From contig UPXS01000009.1 in assembly GCA_900538355.1 (NCBI GenBank), positions 1-64,000 on the forward strand: DNA of 64,000 nt. Direction: 5' to 3'. A program made the translations under genes and the position numbers. The notes under the pieces were generated by a model. That model ran no database searches, had not been told where the DNA came from, and worked only from the letters and a program-made list of their open reading frames with translations. This stretch comes from an uncultured Veillonella sp. GTDB lineage: Bacteria; Bacillota; Negativicutes; Veillonellales; Veillonellaceae. Positions 8,203 to 18,892 of the stretch are shown one piece after another. Each line of letters opens with the position of its first letter. Position 1 is the stretch's first letter.

Positions 8203-8910
8203 TTATACTTCATTAAGTTTTTTATGTTGTACCTCAGCATTTGCTTTTTTGAAGATAAATGCATTGTTAATATGCTGACGCATAGCATTTTCTGCTGCCA
8301 CTTCATCATGACGTTCGATAGCATCTACGATATGATCATGTTCATCGTCGCAATCATGTGTACGCACTGCATTGAAGGAGCTGATATACATATCGCGATT
8401 AACGCGTTCACGGAAGCTCGCAAGGTATTCTACAACGCGTTCATTGCCAGAGTAATGAGCGATCATTGTATGGAATCGACTGTTTACTTCAACACGTTCT
8501 GTAGCATCTTCGATTTCATGCATTTCTTTACAGATGTCACGCAATTCTTTAATTTGTTCGTCTGTAGCATGACGTGCACAAAGTCTTGCACCAAGGCCTT
8601 CCATTACTTCACGCACTTGATACAATGCAACGATTTCCTCTGGTGTATCGGACTTTACTGTAACGCCCTTCCAAGGAACGATCACTACGAGGTTATCTTT
8701 AGCCAATTTACGGAATGCTTCACGCACAGGTGTTGCACTCACTTGCAATTGCTCTGCAATTTTTACTTCGTTAAGCTTTTCTTGAGGCATCAATTCGCCT
8801 GTTAAAATAGCTGTTTTTAATGTTAAATACACTTGTTCACTGAGAGGTAATCTTTCAATAGAGTCCACAGCGGACAATTTATATTTATCTTTCGAATCTT
8901 GTTTTCCCAT
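8203..8910 (-). CDS. GntR-family regulator, FadR (FCD) subfamily
   Basis: 235 residues. The N-terminal winged helix (about 18-85) contains the typical LNEVKIAEQLQVSATPVREA stretch. The C-terminal all-helical FCD ligand-binding domain (about 90-220) has R-F-H and H residues that usually form a metal or carboxylate site. Such regulators answer to organic acids or sugar acids; the ligand is unknown here. ATG 8910 follows GGGGAT. It is divergent from the lipid kinase gene. Confidence 0.88.
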   Translation of the reverse strand: MGKQDSKDKYKLSAVDSIERLPLSEQVYLTLKTAILTGELMPQEKLNEVKIAEQLQVSATPVREAFRKLAKDNLVVIVPWKGVTVKSDTPEEIVALYQVREVMEGLGARLCARHATDEQIKELRDICKEMHEIEDATERVEVNSRFHTMIAHYSGNERVVEYLASFRERVNRDMYISSFNAVRTHDCDDEHDHIVDAIERHDEVAAENAMRQHINNAFIFKKANAEVQHKKLNEV

Positions 8911-9126
8911 TACTATCCCCTAATCTTGTGTCCCGTTATATCTTTCATACTTTCAAAGAACGGCTAAAATGAGTATAATATATTGTACGATATATTTTAT
9001 ATTTTGAATAAATATGTCATATATGATTTAGTGCATATAATATAATTATAGAGCCCATATCTAAGACTGTCAATTTAACGATAGATAATAGCTATATCTC
9101 ATTTTTGAAAGTAAGGAAGTTATATC

Positions 9127-10068
9127 ATGAGCCGTTGTTTGGTAATCATAAACCCTGTATCGGGTGGCGGTGCGGCGCGCCGATATGCCCTCGATTTACA
9201 ATGGAAATTGAGCACCTTATTCGAAACGATTGAGGTCAAATTCACTACCGGTGAAGGAGATGCTACACGTTTTGCAAAGGATGCTTGCGAACGCGGATTC
9301 GATGCTGTATTCTGCATGGGCGGTGATGGTACCGTAAATGAAACCGTAAACGGTATTGCCCAAGGGGGCTTCAAATCTACCTTTGGTTTTATACCAGTAG
9401 GTACTGTTAACGATATGTCTCGTGCCCTTGGCATTCACCAAAATCCAACACAAGCGATCAAACGCATTGATATCAATCAAACTCGTACCATTGATATCGG
9501 TCGTTGCAATGATAAATATTTCTGCAACAATATCGCAGCCGGTGTGATTCCAAAGGTAATCGAAGAGGTTACACCGAAGGAAAAAAGTATTTTAGGACCA
9601 CTCGCCTACTTCTTGCGCGCAGGCCAAGCCTTGTTCACAACGAAAGACTACACATACCGCATCAAAACAGAGAACGACGATTTTATTTGTAAATCCCCGC
9701 TCGTTCTTGCATTGCTTACCAATGTAGTGTCTAGCTTTGAACGCTTTATGCCGGAAGCCTCTGTAGACGACGGTTATATGCGTATCATCATCTTCAAGGA
9801 ATACTTCATCCTCGATATCCTCAGCGTATTACCACTTATCCTCAGTGGTGCCATCTATAACTCTCGTTATACAACATCATTAACTGTAAAAAAAGCTCAA
9901 ATTGAACTATTATCTGATATCGGTGATTTACCTACTAATATGGACGGCGATCAAGGTCCATCCATGCCGGTAGATATCGAAGTATTGCCGCGTGTACTAA
10001 AAGTATTTGCACCAGCAAAACACAAAAAGAAAAAGGCTTTAAATTTGCCTAAATTACCGCATATATAA
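9127..10068 (+). CDS. Diacylglycerol/lipid kinase, DgkB-YegS family
   Basis: 313 residues, usual size. The N-terminal NPVSGGG and the MGGDGTVNETVNG nucleotide-binding motif (around 73-85) identify the DAGK catalytic domain. PVGTVNDMSRALG follows, then the C-terminal beta-sandwich. The product phosphorylates diacylglycerol or a related lipid for membrane recycling. It starts at ATG 9127 with AAGGAAG upstream, and a strong terminator follows. Confidence 0.92.
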   Translation: MSRCLVIINPVSGGGAARRYALDLQWKLSTLFETIEVKFTTGEGDATRFAKDACERGFDAVFCMGGDGTVNETVNGIAQGGFKSTFGFIPVGTVNDMSRALGIHQNPTQAIKRIDINQTRTIDIGRCNDKYFCNNIAAGVIPKVIEEVTPKEKSILGPLAYFLRAGQALFTTKDYTYRIKTENDDFICKSPLVLALLTNVVSSFERFMPEASVDDGYMRIIIFKEYFILDILSVLPLILSGAIYNSRYTTSLTVKKAQIELLSDIGDLPTNMDGDQGPSMPVDIEVLPRVLKVFAPAKHKKKKALNLPKLPHI

Positions 10069-10071
10069 CAC

Positions 10072-10106
10072 AAAAGCTCTCTATCAAAAGATAGAGAGCT
10101 TTTTTT
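10072..10106. terminator. Bidirectional intrinsic terminator
   Basis: AAAGCTCTCTATC / GATAGAGAGCTTT stem with an AAAA loop and T runs on both strands. It separates the lipid kinase from the convergent addA. Confidence 0.9.
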
Positions 10107-10184
10107 ATGTGTATTACATATCTAATTGCTACGACATATTACACACGAATAGAGAAATCTGCTAATCATATGTAGATAGCTAAA

Positions 10185-13100
10185 TTAATCTACAACAATT
10201 GCATCATGCAAGCGGAAACTATAGATATAGCATGCTTTTACCGGCATTCCCGTCAATCGTTGCAAGGCCTCTTTATAGAGGTCCATTTGGATTTTATAGC
10301 GCTTGATGAGATCTTCCCCAGATTTAACACGGTCTGTCTTGTAATCTACGAGAACCCATTCGCCGTCTTCTTCAAAGGCTGTATCGATAATACCTTGAAG
10401 GAAAAGATTTTCGCCGTCCTCTAAGGTATCGTATACGCGTTTTCCTTCAAAGAGCATACTGAACGGCAACTCCCGTTCGATGCGCTTAGCGTTGATGAGA
10501 CGTTTCCCAAGATCAGAACTGAAGAATTTATAAAGACTTGTATCACTTAATAGATTTCTTTCTTCCTCGGTGAAAGTCCCTTTCGTTACAAGTGCATCAA
10601 GCTCTTTTGTTAAAGAATCTTGAGTATACTTCGCAAGGGGTAACCACTGCATAGCCTCATGCATTAAGGTACCCCATTGAGCCCCTGTTAACACATCCTC
10701 TTCGGACTGTAACGCCTGTGGTTTGCGACCGAATACAGAGTTCGCTAAATCATCGGCTGAAACTGTAACAGTTTGCACACCTGTATCTACCGTTTCAATC
10801 GGTTCATTAAGGGTATCAATAGTCCCTGCTTCTAGTTCTCGTTCTTGGAATCGTCGTTTTAATTCACTAACGGAGATTTTAGCAGTACGACGTGTGGCAT
10901 CGCTGTACGGGTAGGTATAGTTAAAGCGATCTACTATTTCCTGAGGTAATTTTACAGAATTAACAGCCTTTAACTCACGCACCTTGTTGATAGTGGTTTC
11001 GTCGATATCTGCTTTGTAGTCTAGATCACCATAGAGAGAGCCATCGTGAATTTCAACCTTTATGCGGCACTTCTTATCTGGTAAATCAAAATAGGTAGGT
11101 CCTTCGTACTCAATAGCTACACGCAATGGATTACCGCCGTCCAAATGGCGAGCAAAGCCCATAATGATCCACTCTAAATACGTATTGGCTTGCGTAATAA
11201 TATCTGTAGGTAGTTGTTGTCCCTCTACAGAGGCAGCATTTTTAATGAGTTCACCTAAGGTGCTCAACCCGCCCTTAGAATTTTTAAAGCCTTTCACAAA
11301 GCCCGTCATAAACAGCTTATCTCGCGCCCGTGTTAACGCTACATAGAGAATACGCTGTTCCTCTGCTTTGAGAGCCGCCTCTTTGACGTCTTTCACATAG
11401 AACCATGGCATAGTCGGGAAGGATACTCGAATGTCTGGGAAGTAGCCCTTAAGACCAAGCCCTGCGTTCTTATCGATGAGGAGCTCAGAACGAAGGTCCA
11501 TCATATTGAATTTCTTTTGCATCCCAGATAGGAATACAACAGGGAACTCAAGGCCCTTACTCTTGTGGATGGTCATGATGCGCACTACATTATCTGCTTC
11601 GCTTACCACATTGGCAAGAGGCATGTCTTGGTTGCTATCACGCAAGCTTTCAACGAAGCGCAAGAATCTAAAGAGTCCTCGGAAGCCAGAGGCCTCATAG
11701 CCTTTAGCACGGTCGTATAAGGCAAGGACATTTGCACGGCGCACAAGACCATTTGGCATGGCCCCTACATAGTTTACATAGTCTTGGGATTCGTAAATAT
11801 CCCACAACAAATCAGTCACACCGTGACGGCGTGACAAGGTACGCCACCGCTCCATATGTCCAATAAAGGATAATAAGCGCTCATCTTGAGCCTCTTCTGC
11901 ATAAGCAGGCATGAGAGACCACAAGGAGCCCTCACCAGAGAGACGCAATGCGCCTAGCTCGTTTGCATCAAGCCCAACGAGACCGGAGTGCAATACCGCC
12001 GCCATCGGCAAGTCTTGTTCAGGATTGTCTATGATGGATAACAGTGCTAATAATAATTGAATTTCCTGGGCTTCAAAGTAACCATCCCGTTCGTTTACCA
12101 CCGCAGGGATGCCCGCTTGGCGCATGGCTTCTACGGCACGGGTGCCCCAACCAGCTAAAGATCTACGCAAAATAGCAAAGTCTCGCCACTCGATTTGACG
12201 GAATGTGCCATCCGGATTTTGGACCTTCTTCTTAGTAGCATGGATTTCCTTAATCTTTTGAATGATAAAATCTAGCTCACGCTCGTTGTTCTCAGGGTCA
12301 TCCCCTTCGTCTTCGTCGCTTTCACTAGCACCGAGGGTATCCTTGCTCACATCTAAGAGCTGCAATTCTACGTCGCCCCCAACCCAGTCTTCAGGCGCAT
12401 CCTCTACGATACGGCCAGGAATGAGGGATTCAGCCTCAGTATAATTGAGCTCCGCCGCCTCTTCCGTCATGATTTGATAGAACAAGAAATTCGTAGCGGC
12501 CAATATATTTTCGTGAGATCGGAAGTTCTTCGCTAGGTCGATACGACGCTCTACCGCATCATTACCGCCGTAGGTGTTATATTTCTCCATAAACAGAGAA
12601 CTGTCAGCCATACGGAAACTGTAAATAGCCTGCTTCACGTCACCCACGTAGAACCGATTATCGACGCGAGAAATCAAGTTGATAATCGTCTCTTGTACGC
12701 CGTTCGTATCTTGGTATTCGTCGACCATGATTTCTTTGAAAGTATCTTGCAGCTCCTTTGCCACGTCAGACGGCTGAGGATCATCCTCTGTGCCAGGTTC
12801 AACAAGAAGGGCTAAGCATAAATGCTCCAAATCACTAAAATCCATGATGCCTTGCTCTTGCTTCATGTCCCGATACGCTTGATGGAACGCAATGGTGAGC
12901 TCTACTAAACCTTCAATGATAGGATATTGAGCCTTGAACTGCTCTTGCAAGGTAGCTTCTGGCACAGTGAACACAGCGGCTTGCATAGCTTTTAGGTCAT
13001 CCTTATTTTGAGCACCTAAGGATTTAAACTCAGCTACCAATATAGGGTCAAAGGCTTGTGCCTCTTTTGAACCCATGCGGAACTGATCTTTAATAAAGGT

Positions 13101-13961
13101 ATCCATATGCTTACAAGCGTCGCCCATATCATCCCAAGTTTGAGCATTTGAAAGCATGCCTAGTGCAGCTAGTTGATTATCATATATATTTTGCCATTTA
13201 TGAGGTCCCACAGGATCGAGCAAGATTTGTTCCATCCGCTCTAAGCGCTCGCGAATGCGGTCTATAACAGCTATATGTTGATCCCACATATATTGGCCCC
13301 ATAACGTATCGCTTGGGTTTATTTCCATAGCCTCTTTATAAGGTGCTAATGCTTTGCGTAGCCAACCGTCAGGATTGGCAAGGGACATAGCGTAGTTATA
13401 TAGAGACATAATCTTCGCTGTTAAGCCCGCATCAGATTTATCATCACTGAAGAAGTCCGCCAATTCATAGATATTATAAAGGCCCTCTTCATAGGATTTA
13501 GTCAATAAATCCACTAACACCTCTTGTTGTAAGAGCGCCATTTCTGCTTCGTTACCAATGCGAGCCGTTGGATTAATATCTAGCTTGTAGAAATAGGAAC
13601 GAATTACCCATTGGCAGAAAGAATGCAATGTAGAGATATGAGCAGATGTTAAGAGATTAAGCTGTCGTTCAAGACGCTGCTGCATAACCTCATCATCAGT
13701 AGACTCCATAGCTTTTGCCAAGGCAAGCCCAATACGAGCACTCATCTCTTGTGCTGCTGCCTTTGTAAAGGTTACAACCATGAGCTCTTGCACGGATAAA
13801 GGATTATCCATATCTTTAAGACGCGTAATGATACGCTCTACGAGAACAGCAGTCTTACCCGAGCCAGCTGCTGCCGCTACGAGCAAGGTTTGATTATCTA
13901 AGGACGAATCCTTAGGCGCTATGATAGCAGACTCCTGCTCTGGCGTCCATTTAACACCCAT
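10185..13961 (-). CDS. addA: AddA, helicase-nuclease subunit A
   Basis: About 1258 residues. AddA drives 3'-5' unwinding and cuts DNA at double-strand breaks to load RecA. Walker A AAAGSGKT lies around residue 32 and motif II VDEYQDTN around 410. Superfamily I helicase motifs follow (GDVKQAIYSFR; TIHKSKGLEFPVV), and the C-terminal RecB-type nuclease motif is LVDYKTDR. I chose ATG 13961, with GGAGG nine nt upstream; a GTG at 13970 overlaps that ribosome-binding site. It overlaps the 3' end of addB by 11 nt, so the two are coupled. Confidence 0.97.
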   Translation of the reverse strand: MGVKWTPEQESAIIAPKDSSLDNQTLLVAAAAGSGKTAVLVERIITRLKDMDNPLSVQELMVVTFTKAAAQEMSARIGLALAKAMESTDDEVMQQRLERQLNLLTSAHISTLHSFCQWVIRSYFYKLDINPTARIGNEAEMALLQQEVLVDLLTKSYEEGLYNIYELADFFSDDKSDAGLTAKIMSLYNYAMSLANPDGWLRKALAPYKEAMEINPSDTLWGQYMWDQHIAVIDRIRERLERMEQILLDPVGPHKWQNIYDNQLAALGMLSNAQTWDDMGDACKHMDTFIKDQFRMGSKEAQAFDPILVAEFKSLGAQNKDDLKAMQAAVFTVPEATLQEQFKAQYPIIEGLVELTIAFHQAYRDMKQEQGIMDFSDLEHLCLALLVEPGTEDDPQPSDVAKELQDTFKEIMVDEYQDTNGVQETIINLISRVDNRFYVGDVKQAIYSFRMADSSLFMEKYNTYGGNDAVERRIDLAKNFRSHENILAATNFLFYQIMTEEAAELNYTEAESLIPGRIVEDAPEDWVGGDVELQLLDVSKDTLGASESDEDEGDDPENNERELDFIIQKIKEIHATKKKVQNPDGTFRQIEWRDFAILRRSLAGWGTRAVEAMRQAGIPAVVNERDGYFEAQEIQLLLALLSIIDNPEQDLPMAAVLHSGLVGLDANELGALRLSGEGSLWSLMPAYAEEAQDERLLSFIGHMERWRTLSRRHGVTDLLWDIYESQDYVNYVGAMPNGLVRRANVLALYDRAKGYEASGFRGLFRFLRFVESLRDSNQDMPLANVVSEADNVVRIMTIHKSKGLEFPVVFLSGMQKKFNMMDLRSELLIDKNAGLGLKGYFPDIRVSFPTMPWFYVKDVKEAALKAEEQRILYVALTRARDKLFMTGFVKGFKNSKGGLSTLGELIKNAASVEGQQLPTDIITQANTYLEWIIMGFARHLDGGNPLRVAIEYEGPTYFDLPDKKCRIKVEIHDGSLYGDLDYKADIDETTINKVRELKAVNSVKLPQEIVDRFNYTYPYSDATRRTAKISVSELKRRFQERELEAGTIDTLNEPIETVDTGVQTVTVSADDLANSVFGRKPQALQSEEDVLTGAQWGTLMHEAMQWLPLAKYTQDSLTKELDALVTKGTFTEEERNLLSDTSLYKFFSSDLGKRLINAKRIERELPFSMLFEGKRVYDTLEDGENLFLQGIIDTAFEEDGEWVLVDYKTDRVKSGEDLIKRYKIQMDLYKEALQRLTGMPVKACYIYSFRLHDAIVVD

Positions 13962-16900
13962 GGTTATCACCTCCTTCGTTACTGTTGTTTCCGTTATTAC
14001 TGTTATTTCCGTCGTTATTGCGATTCCCGTTGTTATCGCTATTTTCGTCGTTTAGAGCCTCTTTCATCCGTTCTAGTGCATCATCTTCGGACAATCTAGA
14101 TAAGTAATTGTATCGATTACGGCTAGAGTCAAAACGGCATACAGTGTTGTAATCACAGTATGTACAAGGTCTGTTCTTATTTAACTGGTACGGCTGAATT
14201 GGGAATTGACCGTCCCCGATGTTGCGACCGATGTCAGCCATGACATGATTGGTATAACGGCACATTACATCAAACTCGCCGGTGTTCTTAACCTTATGTA
14301 AGTCTCTGCTAGAAATCGTTTGATCCTTTTTCGTCGCAATTGGTACATATGGACCTCGTTTAGAACCGTAGGACAAGAACTTATTATCTATATGCGTCAA
14401 TAACTCGATATCATCGGAGAAGTAGCCGCTATTATGCCATGCGTCGCTTTCCTTAGCTAAAGCTACTGCATCCTCATAGGATAGAGGCGCACCAGCAGGA
14501 ATTTTAGGGTTCTTCACATAGGAATACACCACAGCCGCTGGAGCCATAGATTGTCCTTGCGTATTACCATAAGCGGATTCTAAGGCCAATAGATATGTCA
14601 TGAGTTGCAATTTAAGACCATAGTACACATCTTGGGCTGTTACATGAGCACCACCCGACTTGTAGTCGATAACCATGCCATAGGTTTGACCATCCTGAGT
14701 ATATTCATCGATGCGGTCAATTTGACCGATAAGACGCAAATAACGATCCTCCCCAAGAGGCACGCGAATCGGATCCCAACCACCTTGACGGCCAAAATCT
14801 TGCTCCAAGTATTTTGTATCAAAATCACTGCGCTTAGACCACTCTACAAGGCGATCTACCGTCACATGTAATGTTCGTTGTACACGCTGCTCGATTGCCT
14901 TTTGGTAAGCATCGCTCGTTTCCTCGCCTGCCTGATTTTCTTGTAAAATCTCATCTGCTACAGAGCGACATAGGTTGAGTTGATCCTCTTCATTGAGGTC
15001 ACGCCATTGTTTATTGTTATCTAATAGATAATTACCTAAACGCTCTAAATTAGCATGTAAGAATGTACCAATTTCAGGGGCTCCAAAGGAGCGCACACGA
15101 CGCGGTTCTAGCTTCAAACCATATTGAGCATAGAACTTAAACGGACATTGTTGGTATCTCTCTAAACGCGTCACAGAACCAGACATATAGCCTTTAGATA
15201 AAAATAATCCGTTCACTAAGTCTTTTGTAATAACAGGTACATCGTTATTATCTCGAATACCACGAGACACCTCACCTAAACGTGGACGATACGTGCTGCT
15301 TTCACGAGCCCAGTTATAAAGGCCCCACCACAATGGATTGACCTCATGACCACTAAAGAGGGCACCCCAACGCTCGGATAACAAGGACAAGCTTTGAAGC
15401 GGACGCCACACATAGTCAGCCTCTGTATCAGGCTCTATGGATAACGGAATATCTACAGCCTTACCTACGTAACCGAGGGATTCTAAGCGCTTAACCACAA
15501 GAGATGGCTCAAGGCCTGTACCATCTTCACCAGAGCTTGCATAGGACAAGGTCAACGAATCGGATGCCCTCGTCATAGCTAGGTATAATAGGAAATTCTC
15601 GTTGAAAGCCTTCGGCAAGGCCCCTTCAGCCAAAGTAATGCCGGCATCGGCTAATTCTTGTCGTTCCTTATCCTTAATAAGACCTTCATCCCCCATGCTT
15701 TGAGGGAATACACCTTGGTTGAGGCCCATTACAAATACCTTAGGCCACCATTGGCTATAACCACGTTCGATGGTAGTAATCACCACATGATCCAAGGACG
15801 GTGGAATCATGGAATAATTTACGTCGCTCAAGCCTTCTTCGAGGAGTAACATCATCTCATCCAGTGTCAACACTTCATCCTTCATGACCATAGAGATTTC
15901 GTCGATGAAAGAAATAACCGCATTGTACATCTGTTCATGACTGGCTTTAGACTCTTGGTCGCCTACAGTTTCTGCATCCTTCGCCCATTCATAGAGGCGC
16001 TGTGGAACTTGCAAGGTTTCTAATAAACCATAGAGCTCTGTACCCCATTCTGCTCCTGTATGGCCTTCGCTATGAGCAGCAAAGTCAAACCACGGAGATA
16101 ATATATCCATAATAGTTTGTCTTGCTTGATTAACACGGGCTCTACGCGGTGCATCAGGGTGGCTTTCTTCATCTTGACCTTCGTGGAAGCCTCGTAAGTA
16201 CGGCCAGCTTTCACGTTCCCATTTATAATGATCGATACCAAACTCGAGCACATAGTTCTCTAATTCATCGACGGCCTCACGAGTAAGAGGCATCAAATCT
16301 GTTTTCAGCAAGAGGAACATGCTATCTCGGCTGTAGCTATGGCGCACAATATCAAAGAGAGCCGTCAATAATTCGCCTAAGGGATGATTTTTCATAGGTC
16401 GTTGGCGGTCGATAAAGTGCGGAATGCCGTAGCGGGCAAAAACCTTTTCTAAGGTATCTCCGTACGTTTCGGACTCACGGAGCATGATACATACATCGCG
16501 GTAACGAGCCTCTGGAGAGGACTCCACATAGGCTAGAATACGGCGAGCCACTGCATCAGCTTCCCGTTCTCTGTTATAGCCACGAATAAGTGGAATCGTA
16601 GTATCTGTAGTATTTTGTTTGCTAGGACTAGTAAAGTAATTAGACTCTAGCTCTTGTACAATTTGAGGGCCCCATTTCCCATCAAATCCAACCCAGTTAA
16701 TGCTAGAACCATAACGACCCACTAGGGTATCATAAATCTCTAAAGGACGGCTGAAAAGGTGTTCCCCTCGACGAGCAAGATTTAAGGACTTTGGAGCCAT
16801 CGGTAAGTCGATGGTTATAACCGCTTCCTTAGCCAAATCAAACAAGGTATAAATCAACTCATAATGTGTAGGCGTAAACCAATGGAAGCCATCGATAAAG

Positions 16901-17499
16901 ACATGACTATTTTCCATCAGAGGAGATTGAGGCAAGGCCTCAACGATTTCCATAATAGGATCGATGTCACTCTCCCCATGACGACTGATTTCCTCTTCAT
17001 AGGCAGCCATACAAATGGCAAGTTCCCGCAATTTCTTTTGTAATACTTTATTTTTAACAGACTCCGCCCCACGTTCTAAGTCAGTAGGACCTACGCGGAA
17101 TGCGCGAAACTCAGAAAAGAGCTGTTGCAACACAGAGGAAAACTCAGGCCGCTTGGTAGCCTGTTCTAAGAGGCCTAGTTCCTTCTGTTTTCGTTTCATA
17201 ACAAGGCGCAACAACATAGACCGGCCAAAGCTAGATAAGCTTGATTGACCGGCCCCCTTGGAGCCTATGGATTGATATACTTGGTACCCCAAACGACCAA
17301 AGCCCACAACGCGAACTGTGGTAAAGCCTTTTTCAGGCATAAACTCGGCAAGCTCTCGCTCTACTCGATACGTAGCTGGTTCAGGAACAAGTAAGATTAT
17401 AGGTTCCCCTGGACAATCGGTCATAACTTGACGTATCCGTTCATATACGGCACGGGTCTTACCAGATCCTGCTCGTCCATAATAGACGCTAATACTCAT
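13951..17499 (-). CDS. addB: AddB, helicase-nuclease subunit B
   Basis: 1182 residues. Walker A is GRAGSGKT (8-15). The nuclease motif is VIDYKSGG. An iron-sulfur cluster is expected from the Cys in RYQQCPFKFY plus C-x2-C-x5-C in CTYCDYNTVC, as in Bacillus AddB. The C-terminus ends in an unusual ~35-residue Asn/Gly/Asp-rich tail encoded by degenerate GTT/ATT-type repeats. GGGAGG precedes ATG 17499. A perfect palindrome, GTGAAACTTTCAC, lies at 17512-17524 directly upstream. Confidence 0.97.
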   Translation of the reverse strand: MSISVYYGRAGSGKTRAVYERIRQVMTDCPGEPIILLVPEPATYRVERELAEFMPEKGFTTVRVVGFGRLGYQVYQSIGSKGAGQSSLSSFGRSMLLRLVMKRKQKELGLLEQATKRPEFSSVLQQLFSEFRAFRVGPTDLERGAESVKNKVLQKKLRELAICMAAYEEEISRHGESDIDPIMEIVEALPQSPLMENSHVFIDGFHWFTPTHYELIYTLFDLAKEAVITIDLPMAPKSLNLARRGEHLFSRPLEIYDTLVGRYGSSINWVGFDGKWGPQIVQELESNYFTSPSKQNTTDTTIPLIRGYNREREADAVARRILAYVESSPEARYRDVCIMLRESETYGDTLEKVFARYGIPHFIDRQRPMKNHPLGELLTALFDIVRHSYSRDSMFLLLKTDLMPLTREAVDELENYVLEFGIDHYKWERESWPYLRGFHEGQDEESHPDAPRRARVNQARQTIMDILSPWFDFAAHSEGHTGAEWGTELYGLLETLQVPQRLYEWAKDAETVGDQESKASHEQMYNAVISFIDEISMVMKDEVLTLDEMMLLLEEGLSDVNYSMIPPSLDHVVITTIERGYSQWWPKVFVMGLNQGVFPQSMGDEGLIKDKERQELADAGITLAEGALPKAFNENFLLYLAMTRASDSLTLSYASSGEDGTGLEPSLVVKRLESLGYVGKAVDIPLSIEPDTEADYVWRPLQSLSLLSERWGALFSGHEVNPLWWGLYNWARESSTYRPRLGEVSRGIRDNNDVPVITKDLVNGLFLSKGYMSGSVTRLERYQQCPFKFYAQYGLKLEPRRVRSFGAPEIGTFLHANLERLGNYLLDNNKQWRDLNEEDQLNLCRSVADEILQENQAGEETSDAYQKAIEQRVQRTLHVTVDRLVEWSKRSDFDTKYLEQDFGRQGGWDPIRVPLGEDRYLRLIGQIDRIDEYTQDGQTYGMVIDYKSGGAHVTAQDVYYGLKLQLMTYLLALESAYGNTQGQSMAPAAVVYSYVKNPKIPAGAPLSYEDAVALAKESDAWHNSGYFSDDIELLTHIDNKFLSYGSKRGPYVPIATKKDQTISSRDLHKVKNTGEFDVMCRYTNHVMADIGRNIGDGQFPIQPYQLNKNRPCTYCDYNTVCRFDSSRNRYNYLSRLSEDDALERMKEALNDENSDNNGNRNNDGNNSNNGNNSNEGGDNHGC

Positions 17500-17511
17500 G
17501 AGACCTCCCTA

Positions 17512-17524
17512 GTGAAACTTTCAC
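17512..17524. promoter_or_regulatory. 13-bp palindrome upstream of addB
   Basis: GTGAAA-C-TTTCAC, a perfect inverted repeat 13 nt before the addB start. Its half-site matches the core of the recurrent GTGAAAGT motif. It may be an operator; no regulator is identified. Confidence 0.4.
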
Positions 17525-17697
17525 CATCTCAATTTATAGAAATCATAAACTTCATCTTATTTTTAAATTTCTTTTCCTCAGGTATAGATTTAAACTAAAT
17601 TTTTCGATATAATATATTACTATACTACGTATTATTATATAGTAATATGATATTCTGTGCCTAATTATGGGGTAATTAAAGGCAAATTGTACAATAT

Positions 17698-17727
17698 TTG
17701 ACTCATTAGATTAAATTTGTTTATAAT
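17698..17727 (+). promoter_or_regulatory. Distal promoter of the secreted protein gene
   Basis: TTGACT, 18-nt spacer, TATAAT. First of two tandem sigma-A-type promoters in the AT-rich 17520-17833 spacer, which holds no gene. Confidence 0.6.
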
Positions 17728-17749
17728 TAAGAAAATATTTTATATTTTA

Positions 17750-17778
17750 TTTACAATTAACAGAATTTCATATATAAT
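17750..17778 (+). promoter_or_regulatory. Proximal promoter of the secreted protein gene
   Basis: TTTACA, 17-nt spacer, TATAAT: near-consensus. Predicted start about 50 nt before the ATG. With the distal promoter this suggests strong expression. Confidence 0.7.
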
Positions 17779-17833
17779 ACAGATTAGTATTTGTGTTATT
17801 TGTAAAAAATCATGTATTTAGGAGTGAATTATT

Positions 17834-18811
17834 ATGAACAAAAAACATTTAGCAGCTGCTTTCGCAGTATTCGCAGCTACAACTATGTCTTTCTCTGCTT
17901 TTGCAGCATCTGTTGATGCTAACGCACGCGCTTACGAACGCGCTGCAGCTGAGCAATATACTTACGCTGCACCTCAAGCAGCTACACCAGCGTACCAATC
18001 TGGTTATGTAACAAGCGCACCACGCCCTGGCTACAAACCATTACCAGCGGTACCTTACACAGCAGGTGACATGGCTCAACAAATGCCTGTATCCAAAGAA
18101 TTGGGCGACCCAATCTTTGTAGCACCTCAAACAACAGCTGTAGGTCTTCAAATCATGGATCCTATCGCTACTAACAACCAACCTGTATACCAAGAAACTG
18201 TAACTTCCGTAACAGCTAATGGCAACGGCAGTGCATACGTTTCCCGTTACAAAACCAACCAATTGAACGCATTCGACTTATTATTGAACGGCAAATCCTA
18301 TACATACGACTTGCCAGCATACACTAACGGCTACCAAGTAAAAACTGCTAGCTCCTATAACCGTGCTGGTGACGGCGTTGCAAACGTATTCTCTACAAAC
18401 GTAATCACTGAAGCAGTTGTAAATAACAACTCCTTGCGTATCACTGTTAACATGACTCAACCAACAGCTGTAGCAGCTGCTAAATTGCGTTCCATGCAAC
18501 AAACTGGTCAAGTAGCAGGCGGTGAAGTAGCTGCATTGTTCGCTTACAATGAAAGCTATGATGGTGTAAAACAAGCTGCTCATTACGACGTATTTAACAA
18601 CGGCAACCGTTACATCGTTGTTAAATCCGGTGCTGTAACTGTTCCAAACGGTGCACAACACCCTTACGCAACTGCATTGTTCGCAGTAACTGATGACACT
18701 GTAGCTGCTGTAACAGTATCTGGTAACACTGCTGATGCTTACGATTTAGTAAAAGGTACTGCATACGCAATCGCTCAATCCGCTCGCGTATCTAACGCAC
18801 GTACTCGCTAA
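17834..18811 (+). CDS. Secreted or periplasmic protein, probably abundant, unknown function
   Basis: 325 residues. Residues 1-25 form a clear Sec signal peptide (MNKKHL, a hydrophobic core, then FSAFAA). The N-terminal mature part is rich in Ala, Tyr and Pro. The rest (about 105-320) is mixed and probably beta-rich. No domain is recognised and there are no Cys residues. Two good promoters, AGGAG before the ATG, a uniform codon choice and a strong terminator suggest high expression. It is monocistronic. I make no functional claim. Confidence 0.8.
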   Translation: MNKKHLAAAFAVFAATTMSFSAFAASVDANARAYERAAAEQYTYAAPQAATPAYQSGYVTSAPRPGYKPLPAVPYTAGDMAQQMPVSKELGDPIFVAPQTTAVGLQIMDPIATNNQPVYQETVTSVTANGNGSAYVSRYKTNQLNAFDLLLNGKSYTYDLPAYTNGYQVKTASSYNRAGDGVANVFSTNVITEAVVNNNSLRITVNMTQPTAVAAAKLRSMQQTGQVAGGEVAALFAYNESYDGVKQAAHYDVFNNGNRYIVVKSGAVTVPNGAQHPYATALFAVTDDTVAAVTVSGNTADAYDLVKGTAYAIAQSARVSNARTR

Positions 18812-18892
18812 TTCAAACTACAATTCGTTACGAATTAAATATAATAGTGAAAGCTACAAGCCTTCACACATAAAGACTATATAAATCACTAA

